From NCBI RefSeq assembly GCF_042685745.1, contig NZ_JBHUNT010000001.1, positions 4,774,001 to 4,838,000 on the forward strand: 64,000 bases of DNA, given 5' to 3'. Within the stretch, counting starts at the first letter, position 1; every line of letters starts with the position of its first letter. A program made the translations under genes and the position numbers. This document shows, in pieces, positions 42,201 through 51,688 of the stretch. Origin of the DNA: Prauserella_A oleivorans. GTDB lineage: Bacteria > Actinomycetota > Actinomycetes > Mycobacteriales > Pseudonocardiaceae. The notes under the pieces are model-generated. The model worked only from the letters and a program-made list of their open reading frames with translations, made no database searches and was not told where the DNA came from.

Positions 42201-42602
42201 ATGGCACAGCAGATCCCCATCGTCGACTACCTGGTGCTCGACCCACCACACCTCGAAGCACACGAGTGCAGCTCGTGTTCGTCGCTGTACTTCGACCGCC
42301 GAAACGCCTGCGCGAAGTGCGGCGGCACCGAGTTCGGCCGCCGAGCGCTGGCCAACGACGGCGAGGTGCGGGCCTTCACGATCGTCCATCGAGCGGCTCC
42401 CTCGGTCCCGGCGCCCTACACCTCGGTCGTCGTCGATCTGGATGGCGGTGGCGTGGTCAAGGCCAATCTGCTCGACGTGACCGACCCGGAAGAGATCGTG
42501 CCCCGACTACCGGTGTCCCTGGACACCTTCGTCGCCGGGGTCGACGACGACGGCGTCGAGGCGATCGGCTTCGGGTATCGCATGCGGAAGGACATCTCAT
42601 GA
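42201..42602 (+). CDS. Zn-ribbon/OB-fold protein (DUF35), thiolase partner
   Basis: A 133-residue DUF35 protein: a rubredoxin-like zinc ribbon (CSSC at about 23-26, CAKC at 37-40) followed by an OB fold (GEVRAFTIVHRAAPSVPAPY). Such proteins bind SCP-x-type thiolases or aldolases and bring the acyl-CoA. The ATGA overlap with the next gene fits a complex of the two. Confidence 0.92.
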   Translation: MAQQIPIVDYLVLDPPHLEAHECSSCSSLYFDRRNACAKCGGTEFGRRALANDGEVRAFTIVHRAAPSVPAPYTSVVVDLDGGGVVKANLLDVTDPEEIVPRLPVSLDTFVAGVDDDGVEAIGFGYRMRKDIS

Positions 42603-43813
42603 GCTCGGGTGACGTCTGGATCATCGGAACCGCGATGACCAGGTTCGGCCGTTTCGCGGACAAGGACCTGCTCGACCTTGCCGCCGAGGCGTCGCTAGGC
42701 GCCTTGCGCGACGCCGACATGGGCATCAGCAGCATCGGCGCACTCGCCCTCGGCAACGTCTACGAGGCGAACTCCCACAACGGCCAGCGGCTGCAGAAGC
42801 AGATCGGGCAAACCGGGATCCCGGTCTACAACGTGGTCAACGCCTGCGCCACCGGAGCCACGGCCGTCCGCGTCGCCATGCTGTCGATCGCCGCCGGGGA
42901 AGCCGAGACCGCCTTGGCGGTCGGCGTCGAGAAGATGGGCAAGATGGGCCTGCTCGGCGGCGCTGCGAAGAAGCGCGACGCCAAGAAGCAGTTCGAGCCC
43001 AAGGGCCGCTACGGCAACGTGCTCAAGACCGAAGGCGTGCTCGGGACCGGCCTCATGCCGGGGGTGTTCGCGCAGGCGGGGACGGAGTACGCACTCCGGC
43101 ACGGCGTGACGGCGACCCAGTTCGCCCGGGTCGCGCAGAAGAACCACGCCCACTCCGTGCTCAACCCGCTCGCGCAGTACCGCAAGGAGTTCTCGCTCCG
43201 CGAGATCTTGAACGCCGAGGTCATCGCCTACCCCAACACGCTGCCGATGTGCTGTCCGACCGGCGACGGCGCCGCCGCGGTGGTCCTGGTCTCCGACGCG
43301 AAGCTCAAGACGCTCGACCCCGACGTCCGCAAACGTGCCGTCAAGGTGTCCGCGTCGGTCCTCACCTCCGACCCGTGGACCGAGGGTGGGCAGGTGCAGC
43401 CCGACGTCAACACGCTGACCCGTAACGCGGCCGACGCGGCCTACGACCAGGCAGGCGTCGGGCCCGACGACCTCGACCTTGTCGAGTTGCACGACTGCTT
43501 CGCGACGGCGGAACTGATCCACTACGACAACCTCCGGCTGTGCGAGCCGGGCGGCGCCGGGGACTTCATCGACTCCGGTGCGCCCTGGCGCGAGGGCAAG
43601 ATCCCGGTCAACGTGTCCGGTGGCCTGCTGTCCAAGGGGCACCCGATCGGTGCCACCGGCATCGCCAACCTCTACGAGGTCACCACACACCTGCGGGGCG
43701 AGGCGGGTGACCGGCAGATCGAGGGCGCTCGAGTCGGCCTCACGCACGTCATCGGCCTCGCCTCGGCGTGCGCGGTGCACATCCTCGAAGCCAGGCCGAC
43801 GGGGGTGGCGTGA
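42599..43813 (+). CDS. SCP-x-type thiolase or retro-aldolase (lipid-transfer-protein family)
   Basis: A 404-residue thiolase-superfamily protein of the SCP-x/Ltp branch. The likely nucleophile is in VNACATGATAVRV, with the branch's HDCFATAELI and GGLLSKGHPIGATG. With a DUF35 partner it may either cleave thiolytically or, like Ltp2-DUF35 of steroid side-chain breakdown, split a beta-hydroxyacyl-CoA. The Cys favours thiolysis. The next gene begins directly after its stop (TGAGTG). Confidence 0.88.
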   Translation: MSSGDVWIIGTAMTRFGRFADKDLLDLAAEASLGALRDADMGISSIGALALGNVYEANSHNGQRLQKQIGQTGIPVYNVVNACATGATAVRVAMLSIAAGEAETALAVGVEKMGKMGLLGGAAKKRDAKKQFEPKGRYGNVLKTEGVLGTGLMPGVFAQAGTEYALRHGVTATQFARVAQKNHAHSVLNPLAQYRKEFSLREILNAEVIAYPNTLPMCCPTGDGAAAVVLVSDAKLKTLDPDVRKRAVKVSASVLTSDPWTEGGQVQPDVNTLTRNAADAAYDQAGVGPDDLDLVELHDCFATAELIHYDNLRLCEPGGAGDFIDSGAPWREGKIPVNVSGGLLSKGHPIGATGIANLYEVTTHLRGEAGDRQIEGARVGLTHVIGLASACAVHILEARPTGVA

Positions 43814-44935
43814 GTGGGTCCCCTCGAGGGCGTCCGGGTCGTCGAGATCGCCAGCGCGGCCCCCGCGCCGTTCGCCTGTATGGTGCTCGCCGACCTCGGC
43901 GCCGAGGTGCTGCGCGTCGACCGGGCCACCCGGCGCCGTGCCCGCGCGGCCGACCCGCTGGCCCGGGGACGCCGCGTCGTCGCCGTCGATCTCAAGGCCC
44001 CGGAGGGACCTGCGGTGGTCAAGCGCCTCGCCGAGCGCGCCGATGTGCTGGTCGAGGGCTTCCGGCCGGGTGTCGCGGAGCGGCTCGGAATCGGCCCGGA
44101 GGACTGCCACGCCCTCAATCCGCGGCTGATCTACGGGCGGATGACCGGGTGGGGCCAGACGGGTCCGCTCGCCGACCGCGCCGGGCACGACATCAACTAC
44201 ATCTCGCTCGCCGGTGCGCTCGAACCGATCGGGCCGGCTGAGCAGCCCCCGGTGCCGCCGTTGAACCTCGTCGGCGACTTCGGAGGCGGCGGCCTGCTGC
44301 TGGCTTTGGGCATCGTCGCCGCCCTGCACGAGCGGCATCGTTCGGGCCGCGGCCAAGTGGTCGACGCGGCCATGGTCGACGGAGCTGCGCTGCTGACGGC
44401 CTGGATGCACGGCCAGCGGGCCGCCGGTGACTGGACCACGGACCGTGGCAGGAACCTCCTCGACGGTGGCGCACCGTTCTACGCCACCTACGAGACCGCC
44501 GACGGCAAGTACGTCAGCGTCGGGGCCCTGGAGCGCCGGTTCTACGCCCAGCTGCTGGCCGGTCTGCAGCTGGATCCCGAGCACCTGCCCGCCCAGTACG
44601 ACCAGTCCGGCTGGCCGGAGCTACGGGCCAGGATCGGTGCGGCGTTCCGGGAGCGAACGCGCGACGAGTGGGAAGCGGTCTTCGCCGGCACGGACGCGTG
44701 CGTGACACCGGTCCTCACGCCGGAGGAGGCCGTGCGCCACCCGCACATGCGCGCCCGCGACGCCTTCGTCGAGGTCGACGGCCTCCCGCAGCCGGCGCCC
44801 GCGCCGAGGTTCTCCCGCACGCCGGGCACCGTGGCCGAGCCGGTCGAGGAAACGTCCGCCATGGCGACGCTCGCGGAGTGGGGCTTCACCCAGGCCGAGG
44901 TGTCGGAGCTCAACGAGAAAGGTGCGGTCGCATGA
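43814..44935 (+). CDS. CaiB/BaiF CoA-transferase family protein (racemase-like)
   Basis: A 373-residue class III CoA-transferase. LEGVRVVEIASAAPAPFACM, VDLKAPEG, GFRPGVAERLGIG, and GHDINYISLAGAL (Asp of the active site) are typical. GHDINY is the form seen in alpha-methylacyl-CoA racemases, so it may epimerise a 2-methyl branched acyl-CoA, as needed for sterol- or isoprenoid-like side chains. GTG start; stop overlaps the next ATG. Confidence 0.88.
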   Translation: MGPLEGVRVVEIASAAPAPFACMVLADLGAEVLRVDRATRRRARAADPLARGRRVVAVDLKAPEGPAVVKRLAERADVLVEGFRPGVAERLGIGPEDCHALNPRLIYGRMTGWGQTGPLADRAGHDINYISLAGALEPIGPAEQPPVPPLNLVGDFGGGGLLLALGIVAALHERHRSGRGQVVDAAMVDGAALLTAWMHGQRAAGDWTTDRGRNLLDGGAPFYATYETADGKYVSVGALERRFYAQLLAGLQLDPEHLPAQYDQSGWPELRARIGAAFRERTRDEWEAVFAGTDACVTPVLTPEEAVRHPHMRARDAFVEVDGLPQPAPAPRFSRTPGTVAEPVEETSAMATLAEWGFTQAEVSELNEKGAVA

Positions 44936-46095
44936 CGGCTGTTGCCGAAGGAGGAGTCGCCGGGCTCGCGAACGCGGCCGTGGACCAGGTGCGAGCCGCG
45001 TTCCAGCAGTGGCTCGCCGACAACGCGGACAAGCTTGCACCGTTCCGGCACCTGAGCACCGAGGTGGACGAGGTGTTCGCGGCGCTCTCGCGGCTTCAGC
45101 GGCTCCTGTACTCGGCGGGCTGGATCAGGCTGGGCTGGCCGGCAGAGGTCGGCGGCCTCGGAGGCCCACTCGCGCTGCGTGCGGTGGTCAGCGAGGAGCT
45201 CGCCGCCGCCGGGTATCCGCCGCCGTTCTCGTTCGGTACGCAGGAGGTGCTGGGCCCGGCCGTGGCTCGCTTCGCGCCACCGGAACTGGCAGCCGAAGCG
45301 CTGCCCCGATTGCTGCGGGGTGACGAGACCTGGTGCCAGGGGTTCTCCGAGCCGGGCGCGGGCAGTGACTTGGGTTCCCTGCGGTTGCGTGCGGTGGACG
45401 AAGGTGACGCGTGGCGCGTCAACGGCGAGAAGATCTGGACGAGCTGGGCGCAGTTCGCCGATCGCTGTGTGCTGCTCACGCGGACGGGACCGCCCGAGTC
45501 GGCGCACAAAGGCATCACGGCGCTGTTCCTGGACATGGACTCCCCCGGCATCGAAGTCCGGCCGTTACGCAGCATGAACGGCGACGACGAGTTCTGCAGC
45601 CTGTACTTCGACGACGTCCTCGTGCCCAAATCCCGCACGCTCGGCGAGGTGAACGGCGGCTGGGCGGTCGCGATGTTCGTCCTGGGTTGCGAGCGCGGCG
45701 CCGCGGCCTGGCAACGGCAGGCATGGATGCGCTGGCGGCTCGGGACGCTCGTGACCGACGCCCCGTCGGTCTCCGATGTCACCGCGGGCGAAGCTTTCGC
45801 CTTGGTGCACTGCCTGCGGCTGCTCTCCCGCCGCACCGTACGGTCGCTCTCCGCCGGTGAGCAGGTGGGCGTGCAGCCGTCGTTCGACAAGCTCATGATG
45901 TCCACGGCGGAGAAGTTCCTCTTCGACACCGCGCTGCACAGCGCGCCCGAGACCCTCCTGCTGAGCGAGGACGGGCCGGCGCGCGACTGGCGCAGCGACT
46001 ACCTCTACTCGCGGGCGTCGTCCATCTACGGCGGCGCAGCGGAGATCCAGCGCAACATCATCGCCGAGCGGGTGCTCGGCCTTCCGAGGGACTGA
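44932..46095 (+). CDS. Acyl-CoA dehydrogenase, subunit 1 of pair 1
   Basis: A 387-residue acyl-CoA dehydrogenase with the FAD/substrate loop FSEPGAGSDLGSLR, NGEKIWTSWAQFAD and the C-terminal GGAAEIQRNIIAERVLGLP. The next gene is a shorter homologue lacking much of the N-terminal domain, so the two probably form the heteromeric (alpha2beta2) type known from steroid catabolism. Confidence 0.92.
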   Translation: MTAVAEGGVAGLANAAVDQVRAAFQQWLADNADKLAPFRHLSTEVDEVFAALSRLQRLLYSAGWIRLGWPAEVGGLGGPLALRAVVSEELAAAGYPPPFSFGTQEVLGPAVARFAPPELAAEALPRLLRGDETWCQGFSEPGAGSDLGSLRLRAVDEGDAWRVNGEKIWTSWAQFADRCVLLTRTGPPESAHKGITALFLDMDSPGIEVRPLRSMNGDDEFCSLYFDDVLVPKSRTLGEVNGGWAVAMFVLGCERGAAAWQRQAWMRWRLGTLVTDAPSVSDVTAGEAFALVHCLRLLSRRTVRSLSAGEQVGVQPSFDKLMMSTAEKFLFDTALHSAPETLLLSEDGPARDWRSDYLYSRASSIYGGAAEIQRNIIAERVLGLPRD

Positions 46096-46100
46096 GGAAC

Positions 46101-47075
46101 GTGGACACCGACGAGAAAGCACTGCTCCGCGAGACCCTGGACGGAATCATCGGGGACACCCGGCCCGAGCGGCTGGACGAGGCCCTGGCCGAATTCGGGT
46201 GGCCAGAACTGCTCGACGACGAACCCGCGGTCGCCGTGTCCCTGCTGCTCGAGCTCCAGGGCCGGCACCTCGCCACGACGTCGGCATTGGACGTCACCAT
46301 GGCTCGCGCCGCAGGTGCGGACGATGCCGCTGTCATGCACCCGGCACCGGGCAGTGCGATGCCCTCCAGCACGGCGACCACGACCTCGACGGGGATCCGC
46401 CTCGACGTCCACGGCATGGTCGCGGCCCGCGCACACGAGCCGAGCCGCGTGCTCGTGCCGGCCACGCTCGACGGGCAGGCTGTCCTCGTCCACACGGACT
46501 GGCACGGCGCCTGGCCGGCCACGGGCACGGGCATCGAACCCACGGCGGGCTGGGCGACGCTCACCGCGACGCTGGAGGTCGACAGGTCCGATGTCATCGG
46601 CGGCCCGACGGCCTGGCGCGCGCTCCGGGCGGCCGGGCATCGGGCTCTCGCCCATGAGATGGTCGGCCTCGGCACCGTGATGCTCGAGCTGGCCGTGGAC
46701 CACGTCGGCTCTCGTACCCAGTTCGGCCGCCCACTCGGCAGTTTCCAGGCGGTCAAGCACAAACTGGCCGACGTCCGGCTGTGGCAGGAATGCGCGGTCC
46801 TCGCGACCGACGCCGCGTGGGAACCCACCGACGACCACGAGGCCGCGACGGCGGCCACGGTCGCCAAGGTGACCGCGAACCGCTTCACCCAGGCGGCTCG
46901 GCACCATTGCCAGCAGGTGCTGGGCGGCATGGGTTTCACCTGGGAACACGACTTCCACCGGTACCTGAAGCGCGCACTGCTGCTCGAGCCCCTACTCGGC
47001 AGCACCGAGTCGCTGCACGTCGAACTGGGCGCGCAGCTGCGGGCGGGTTCCCTTCCCCGGCTGGCGATGCTCTGA
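46101..47075 (+). CDS. Acyl-CoA dehydrogenase, subunit 2 of pair 1
   Basis: A 324-residue protein with a reduced N-terminal domain but a clear C-terminal acyl-CoA dehydrogenase half: SRTQFGRPLGSFQAVKHKLAD and GGMGFTWEHDFHRYLKRAL. It lacks the GxxEIQ ending of subunit 1. The GTG start is 5 bp after the partner gene. It likely supplies part of the FAD site to the complex. Confidence 0.88.
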   Translation: MDTDEKALLRETLDGIIGDTRPERLDEALAEFGWPELLDDEPAVAVSLLLELQGRHLATTSALDVTMARAAGADDAAVMHPAPGSAMPSSTATTTSTGIRLDVHGMVAARAHEPSRVLVPATLDGQAVLVHTDWHGAWPATGTGIEPTAGWATLTATLEVDRSDVIGGPTAWRALRAAGHRALAHEMVGLGTVMLELAVDHVGSRTQFGRPLGSFQAVKHKLADVRLWQECAVLATDAAWEPTDDHEAATAATVAKVTANRFTQAARHHCQQVLGGMGFTWEHDFHRYLKRALLLEPLLGSTESLHVELGAQLRAGSLPRLAML

Positions 47076-47091
47076 GCGGAAAGGCAGAAGC

Positions 47092-47601
47092 ATGGTGCAG
47101 TACGACCTCGCGAGTGCGGACCTTCGCGCGCTCGCCGACCGGCTGGCACGTCTCGAAGCCGTCGAAGAGATCAAACAGCTGAAGGCGCGGTACTTTCGCT
47201 ACGTCGACCTGCACTGGTGGGACGAGCTGCGCGCCCTTTTCACCGACGACGCCGAGTTCGACATCGGTGAGTCGTCCTCACAGCCGTCCACTCCGGACGA
47301 GTTCATCGCGTCGATCAGCCGGCATCTGACGGACGCGATGACCGTTCATCACGGGCACATGCCGGAAATCGAGATCCTCGACGACACGCACGCACGCGGC
47401 GTCTGGGCGATGTACGACCTGGTGGAGCCGCCGTCGGACAGCCGGTTTCCGGTGCTCACGGGATTCGGTCACTACACCGAGGACTACCGCAGGATCGACG
47501 GGCACTGGCGGATCAGCCGGCTGCGCCTCACACGGCTGCGACGGTCGATCGACGGCGAGGTCGTCGAGGGCGCGGATGTGAACGGTCGCAGGCCGTTCTG
47601 A
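47092..47601 (+). CDS. NTF2-like (SnoaL-type) protein, second paralogue
   Basis: A 169-residue homologue of the protein at 40323. LEAVEEIKQLKARYFRYVDL and HHGHMPEIEILDD are nearly the same in both. It is the last gene of the DUF35-thiolase-dehydrogenase operon and is followed by a terminator hairpin. Confidence 0.82.
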   Translation: MVQYDLASADLRALADRLARLEAVEEIKQLKARYFRYVDLHWWDELRALFTDDAEFDIGESSSQPSTPDEFIASISRHLTDAMTVHHGHMPEIEILDDTHARGVWAMYDLVEPPSDSRFPVLTGFGHYTEDYRRIDGHWRISRLRLTRLRRSIDGEVVEGADVNGRRPF

Positions 47602-47609
47602 CGCGCGGT

Positions 47610-47639
47610 GGTGGCGTCGCGGCCTCCCACGACGCCACC
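47610..47639. terminator. Bidirectional terminator
   Basis: GGTGGCGTCG (47610-47619) pairs perfectly with CGACGCCACC (47630-47639). It separates two convergent acyl-CoA operons and can serve both. Confidence 0.8.
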
Positions 47640-47648
47640 CGGCCCGTG

Positions 47649-48419
47649 CTAGCTCGCCGACTCGCGGAACCGCGCCGGGCGGCGCTGCAGGAATGCCCGC
47701 ATGCCTTCCTTGGCCTCGGCCGACGAGAAGCTGAACGCCTGCGCCAGACTCTCGGTCTCGACCGCCTCGGAAAACGAGGACTCGTAGGCCTTGTTGAGTT
47801 CCTTCTTCATGACCGACAGCGCGAGGGCCGGGCCGTCGGCCAGTGTCCGTGCCCACTCGTCGACGGTCTTGTCCAGGTCCTCGTCCGGCACGGTCAGGTT
47901 CACCAGACCGAGCCGCTCCGCCTCCGCGCCGGACACTCGCCGGGAGAAGAACACCAGCTCCTTCGCCTTGGCGAGCCCGACCAGCCTCGGCAGGATCCAG
48001 GATCCGCCACCGTCCAGGGTCAGCCCGCGCTCGGCGAAGATCTCCCCGAACACAGCGCTTTCCCCGGCGACGGTCAAATCGCCCGCGAAGGCGAGATTGC
48101 AGCCGAAGCCGACAGCCGGACCCGCGACCTTGGCGATCACCGGCTTGGGCATCTCGTGGAGCAGGGTCACGACCTGGCCGACGCGTCGCATGAACGGCAA
48201 CTCGTCCGGTGCCACCGACTCCGCGAGGTCCATCCCCGAGCAGAACGCTCCGCCCGCACCGGTCAGCACGACCGCGCGGTCGTGCGCGTTGCCCGCGATG
48301 TGTTCGAGTTCCCGGACGAGCTCCTCGATGAGCGGCCAGGTGACGCCGTTGCGTCGCTTCGGACGGTTCAACGTCACCGTGACCACGCCGTCCGCGCGGT
48401 CGACGAGCAGGTCCGCCAT
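47649..48419 (-). CDS. Enoyl-CoA hydratase/isomerase
   Basis: A 256-residue crotonase. The oxyanion-hole segments are AFCSGMDL and GFGCNLAFAGDL, and EIFAERGLTLDGGGSWILPR holds the usual active-site region, though the second acidic residue is not a Glu in the standard place, so isomerase or other crotonase chemistry is possible. Last gene of the minus-strand operon that begins with the E1 genes. Confidence 0.88.
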   Translation of the reverse strand: MADLLVDRADGVVTVTLNRPKRRNGVTWPLIEELVRELEHIAGNAHDRAVVLTGAGGAFCSGMDLAESVAPDELPFMRRVGQVVTLLHEMPKPVIAKVAGPAVGFGCNLAFAGDLTVAGESAVFGEIFAERGLTLDGGGSWILPRLVGLAKAKELVFFSRRVSGAEAERLGLVNLTVPDEDLDKTVDEWARTLADGPALALSVMKKELNKAYESSFSEAVETESLAQAFSFSSAEAKEGMRAFLQRRPARFRESAS

Positions 48420-48430
48420 TCGTGCCTCCC

Positions 48431-49567
48431 TCACAGCCCCGCCGCGACGGCGAGTCGCTCCCGGTGCTCGTCCGGGTTGCCGAACAACAACTGCGCCGCC
48501 TTCGCCCGGCGGTAGTACAGGTGCGAATCGTGCTCCCAGGTGAAGCCGATCCCTCCGTGAACGTGCAGCGCCTCGTCGGCCACGTGCGAGAAAGTCTCCG
48601 AACACAGGGCTCTCGCCAGGCTCGCGCCTTCCGCGAGCGCACGGGCGGTGTCCGTCGACGGATCCTCCAGGTAGTCGTCAGCCGTCCGCACGGCATGGGT
48701 CATCGCGGACCGGGCGAGTTCGACCTCGAGCAGAAGGTCGACCAGCTGGTGCTTGATCGCCTGGAAGCTCCCGATGGGCCTGCCGAACTGAATTCGGTCC
48801 ATGGCGTAGCCCACCGCGTTGTCGAGGCAGCGCTGCGCCCCGCCGACCTGCTCCGCGGCCAGCAGGACCAACGCGACGTCGAGTCCGGCCTCGAAGCGGT
48901 GAGCGACGTCGGGCTCGGCGACGAGACGCGCCGGAGCCCGGTCGAACTCGACGGTCGCCAGCGGCCTGAGCAGGTCGAGCGAGGTCAACGTGGTGACCCG
49001 TGCGTCCGCGGCGTCCACCGCGAACACGCCGATGCCCTCGCCGACCCGCGCGGGCACCACCAGCACGTCGGCGAAGGACGCGTCGGTGACGAAGCCCTTG
49101 GTCCCGGTGATCGTCCAGCCCTCGCCGTCCCGCTCCGCGCGCACGGACGTGGCATCCGGGGCGTAGCGGCCGTCGGTCTCGTGCACGGCGAGCGTGGCCA
49201 CCGTCGACCCGGCCGCGATCCCGGCGAGGAGGTCACGGGCAGGCCCCGGACGTTCGTCCTGCACGACGGCGCGGAGAACCGGCAGCGCCAATCCGGCCGT
49301 CGCGAACATCGGCACCGGCGCCAGCGAGGCACCGAGCTCCTCGAAAACCACCGCCAGATCGGCGACCGAGGCTCCCGAGCCCCCGTCGGCCTCGGGCACG
49401 ATCAGCCCGGCGAGCCCCATTTGGACGCTCAGAGCCCGCCAGAGGGACTCGTCGGTTCGGGCCCCGGCATCACGGTTCTCGGCAAGGTAGGGCCGCACGT
49501 CGACGTGTTCGTCCAGGCACCGTCGCACTTCCGCCCGCAGCTCGGCGCGGACGTCGACCGCGGTCAC
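48431..49567 (-). CDS. Acyl-CoA dehydrogenase, subunit of pair 2 (short-motif type)
   Basis: A 378-residue acyl-CoA dehydrogenase of the same branch as the protein at 46101: DRIQFGRPIGSFQAIKHQLVD and HGGIGFTWEHDSHLYYRRAK. Its natural partner is the 414-residue homologue at 51689 in the same operon. GTG start overlapping the stop of the hydratase gene (GTGA). Confidence 0.9.
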   Translation of the reverse strand: MTAVDVRAELRAEVRRCLDEHVDVRPYLAENRDAGARTDESLWRALSVQMGLAGLIVPEADGGSGASVADLAVVFEELGASLAPVPMFATAGLALPVLRAVVQDERPGPARDLLAGIAAGSTVATLAVHETDGRYAPDATSVRAERDGEGWTITGTKGFVTDASFADVLVVPARVGEGIGVFAVDAADARVTTLTSLDLLRPLATVEFDRAPARLVAEPDVAHRFEAGLDVALVLLAAEQVGGAQRCLDNAVGYAMDRIQFGRPIGSFQAIKHQLVDLLLEVELARSAMTHAVRTADDYLEDPSTDTARALAEGASLARALCSETFSHVADEALHVHGGIGFTWEHDSHLYYRRAKAAQLLFGNPDEHRERLAVAAGL

Positions 49568-50763
49568 CGCTCCGCCCTCGCCCTGGCGGCCACCGGGCCG
49601 GCGGTGCCGTCGCGGGTCGGCAACGCGACCACCGCGGTGCCCGGCATGACGTCGTCGCCCCGCTGGTTGCGCGCGAAGGTCTCCACCTCCACCACGTGCT
49701 CCCCCGCCTCGTCGACGGACTTGCCCACAACCGTGCCGCCGAGATCGATGACGTCGGACAGGTAGACGAACCCGCGGTACTGGGAGGAGACGTGCTTGAC
49801 CCAGCCACTGTCGCCACACCAGTTGGTGAGCAGATGGATCTGCCAGCATTGCCGCTGGAACCCCACGTCGTACTGGAAAGCCACGCCCATCGCGTTCGCG
49901 GCCGCCTTGTTGTAGTGCACCGCGTAGATCGGCTCCTGCGCTCCGGTCACCGGGTCACGGAACGACCAGGCCGGGTGAGCGGCGTAGTCGTGCAGGGACG
50001 CCGCATGCGCCTTCAACCGCGGAATCGGCGTACCGCCACCGGCGATGAACGCCACCTCGTCGGTCAGTCCGATCGGGCCCTTGGTGAGGAGATCGATCGA
50101 GTCCCCGACCTCGACGTCCTCCCAGTAGCGCGGCTCGGCCCCACGGGGACGCTGCGCGAGCACCCGCTCCTCCACCGCCCGCAACTCGTCCTCGCTCCAG
50201 GGGTGCGGAACCTCGATCTTGCGCTTGCCGCTCTTCCCGCGTGCCGCGGCGCGCTCGTAGTTCACGACCTGCCAGCGAATCTGCGCGACCTGCTCGCCGC
50301 GTTGGTTGACGTAGTCGTTGACGAAGTGATCGGTGACCATCCGGCCCGCGAAACTGCTGGGGCGAGGCCCGGTGAAGCCGTCGTAGCGGCACGTCGCCTC
50401 GATCTTGTCGCCCCAGTAGATCGGCGCGTGCAGGTCCATCTGTGTGGCCGAGTGGAACGAGCCCAGCCCCGGCCACCCGAACTGGATCCCGGAGAAGCAG
50501 CCGATGACGAACGACGGTGGCGCGACCGGGGCGCCGTAGTCCGAGGCCGTGCCCCGCTCGGCGTCCGTCCACAGGTCGTTGGTGTCGCCGATCCCGCCGG
50601 CGAACTTCGTCACCGCGATGCGGGTCGCTTCCTCGTTGTTGACCGAGTGCCCGATCCGGAGCTGGATACCCGCCTTGGCCTTCATCGACGCGATCATCGC
50701 CTCGTCGATGACCGCCTCGGGCATCCGGGCTTCCTTCTCGGCCCTCACATCCTGGGTCGTCAC
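49564..50763 (-). CDS. MaoC/FAS1-type double-hotdog enoyl-CoA hydratase-like protein
   Basis: A 399-residue protein with two hotdog domains. The N-terminal half carries DYGAPVAPPSFVIGCFSGIQFGW; the C-terminal half has YWEDVEVGDSIDLLTKGPIG and a hydratase-like DYAAHP. This layout is that of the fused MaoC-like hydratases used on bulky acyl-CoAs. Overlaps both neighbours by 4 bp. Confidence 0.87.
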   Translation of the reverse strand: MTTQDVRAEKEARMPEAVIDEAMIASMKAKAGIQLRIGHSVNNEEATRIAVTKFAGGIGDTNDLWTDAERGTASDYGAPVAPPSFVIGCFSGIQFGWPGLGSFHSATQMDLHAPIYWGDKIEATCRYDGFTGPRPSSFAGRMVTDHFVNDYVNQRGEQVAQIRWQVVNYERAAARGKSGKRKIEVPHPWSEDELRAVEERVLAQRPRGAEPRYWEDVEVGDSIDLLTKGPIGLTDEVAFIAGGGTPIPRLKAHAASLHDYAAHPAWSFRDPVTGAQEPIYAVHYNKAAANAMGVAFQYDVGFQRQCWQIHLLTNWCGDSGWVKHVSSQYRGFVYLSDVIDLGGTVVGKSVDEAGEHVVEVETFARNQRGDDVMPGTAVVALPTRDGTAGPVAARARAER

Positions 50764-51677
50764 TTCTTACCGCCTGACGGGTTGGCACTCCACGACTGGC
50801 CCTGCGGGATACCGGCCTCGATGACCGCCTTCTCCAGATCGGCGACGGTCCACCTGCCCTCGGTGGAGAGCTTCCACTCCGGATCGAGCTCCCACGGCCG
50901 TACCCGCTGCACCCGGCTGCCACCAACCAGGAACACCTCGCCCGAGATCTCGCACACCGGGCTGGACAGGTAGGTCACGAACGGTGCGACGTTGCCCGGG
51001 TGCCAGCGGTCGAACTTGCCTTCCTTGGGTGCCATGGCGTCGCCGAACGTGCTCTCGGTGAGCCGCGTGCGCGCCTGCGGGAGAATCGCATTCACCCGCA
51101 CGCCGTAGCGCTTGAGTTCCTTGGCCGCCACCTGGGTCAGGGACGCCACGGCCGCCTTCGCCGCCGCGTAGTTGGCCTGGCCGGGATTGCCGAAGACACC
51201 CGACTCGCTGGAGGTGTTCACGACCGACGCACGCACCTCGCGGCCGGCCTTGCTCTCCTCACGCCAGTGCCGAGCGGCCTCACGCGTCACCAGGAACGTG
51301 CCACGCATGTTCACGCGGACGACGACGTCCCAGTCCTCGTCCTCGATGTTGACCAGCACGCGATCCCGCAGGATGCCGGCGTTGTTGACGACCGCGTCGA
51401 GCCGACCGAACGCGTCGAGCGCCGTGCCGACCACCGACCGCGCGCCCGCGGCGTCCGCGACGTCGTCGCCGTTGGCGACGGCCTCCCCGCCGGCCTCCTT
51501 GATCTCGTTGACCACCTGCTGCGCGGGCCCGATCTCGCCGCCGGTGCCGTCCTGAGCGCCGCCCAGGTCGTTAACGACGACCTTCGCACCCTCGGCGGCG
51601 AGCAGGAGGGCATGCTCCCGGCCGATTCCCCGGCCGGCTCCAGTGACCAGCGCGACTTTACCGTCAAGGCTTCCCAT
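50760..51677 (-). CDS. SDR, 3-hydroxyacyl-CoA dehydrogenase type
   Basis: A 305-residue short-chain dehydrogenase of the multifunctional-enzyme-2 type. TGAGRGIGREHALLLA binds NAD, NNAGILRD follows, and the active site is Ser...YAAAK. A C-terminal extension (WELDPEWKLSTEGRWTVADL) is typical of this branch. It should oxidise the 3-hydroxyacyl-CoA made by the hydratase next to it. GAAGGAGA precedes the ATG. Confidence 0.9.
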   Translation of the reverse strand: MGSLDGKVALVTGAGRGIGREHALLLAAEGAKVVVNDLGGAQDGTGGEIGPAQQVVNEIKEAGGEAVANGDDVADAAGARSVVGTALDAFGRLDAVVNNAGILRDRVLVNIEDEDWDVVVRVNMRGTFLVTREAARHWREESKAGREVRASVVNTSSESGVFGNPGQANYAAAKAAVASLTQVAAKELKRYGVRVNAILPQARTRLTESTFGDAMAPKEGKFDRWHPGNVAPFVTYLSSPVCEISGEVFLVGGSRVQRVRPWELDPEWKLSTEGRWTVADLEKAVIEAGIPQGQSWSANPSGGKK

Positions 51678-51688
51678 TGCGGTCTCCT

